The translations under genes and the position numbers were made by a program. Positions 63,951 through 64,000 of a DNA stretch of 64,000 nt are shown here, one piece after another. Source of the stretch: Methanobacterium_B sp963825335. GTDB taxonomy: Archaea > Methanobacteriota > Methanobacteria > Methanobacteriales > Methanobacteriaceae. The DNA lies in the NCBI GenBank assembly GCA_963825335.1, contig CAWGSP010000001.1, positions 310,001 to 374,000 on the forward strand, in the 5' to 3' direction. The notes under the pieces were generated by a model. It worked only from the letters and a program-made list of their open reading frames with translations. It was not told where the DNA came from and ran no database searches. Position 1 is the first letter of the stretch; each line of letters starts with the position of its first letter.

Positions 63951-64000
63951 ATGAAAGTAGCAGTTATTGGTCTCGGAATGGAAGGAAAAAATAGTGTTAA
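63951..64000 (+). CDS. Start of a further Mur ligase-like gene (cut by the window edge)
   Basis: Only 17 codons are visible: MKVAVIGLGMEGKNSVK-like, a dinucleotide-binding start GLGMEGK as seen in MurD- and MurC-like ligases. GGTGT lies about eight bases before the ATG. It is probably a fourth Mur ligase, but a plain dehydrogenase start cannot be excluded from so few residues. Confidence 0.45.
   Translation, partial: MKVAVIGLGMEGKNSV

Overview
The window is AT-rich archaeal DNA from a methanogen of the order Methanobacteriales, most likely a mesophilic Methanobacterium. The evidence is coenzyme M synthesis (comA), a hydrogenase peptidase and hypD, a methanogenesis-marker DUF39 protein, a TfuA protein, a CofE-like protein, archaeal information-processing genes (PAN, TFE, MBF1, Spt5, SecE, L11/L1/P0/P1) and, most telling, a gene set for pseudomurein, the peptidoglycan-like wall found only in Methanobacteriales and Methanopyrales.

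Layout. 0.3-0.5 kb: two tRNA-Gly genes. 0.5-4.3 kb: a decayed GrpB-type gene, a CBS protein, the nickel regulator NikR, a frameshifted methyltransferase and a hydrogenase maturation peptidase. 4.6-11.7 kb: the pseudomurein block (ATP-grasp ligase, MraY-like transferase, three different Mur ligases), followed at 11.8-13.5 kb by two coupled membrane or secreted proteins. 13.6-21.5 kb: DUF356-like protein, MBF1, PAN, cobalamin CbiJ, a P-type ATPase and a tightly divergent UPF0146/RimI pair. 21.7-30.9 kb: carA, carB, an amidohydrolase, serS, a universal stress protein and CBS proteins. 31-34 kb (minus strand): LarE-like sulfur transferase with TfuA, an HD protein and TFE. 34.5-38.5 kb (minus strand): comA, a lone ABC ATPase, a P-loop GTPase, an Fe-S protein and a CofE-like protein. 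38.7-44.3 kb: ftsZ, secE, spt5 and the ribosomal stalk genes. 44.8-54.4 kb: an accessory island of sensor kinases and response regulators with gene remnants. 55-64 kb: alaS, Mmp16, small proteins, pmbA, phosphoglycolate phosphatase, hypD and the first codons of a fourth Mur ligase.

How the genes work together. The wall block could build and lipid-link a peptide precursor with ATP-dependent ligases instead of ribosomes. ftsZ and the right-edge Mur ligase belong to the same division/wall theme. hypD, the M52 peptidase, NikR, cbiJ, comA, TfuA/LarE and the ABC-GTPase-FeS set all concern metal- or sulfur-containing cofactors and enzymes of hydrogenotrophic methanogenesis. The kinase island has receivers but no DNA-binding output gene.

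Six lesions (five frameshifts in four genes or remnants beside accessory genes, one in a methyltransferase) plus one early amber codon are visible, while the long housekeeping genes are open. Most frameshifts are one-base losses in homopolymers, so they are either real decay or uncorrected sequence errors. No CRISPR array, insertion sequence, integrase or rRNA was found.
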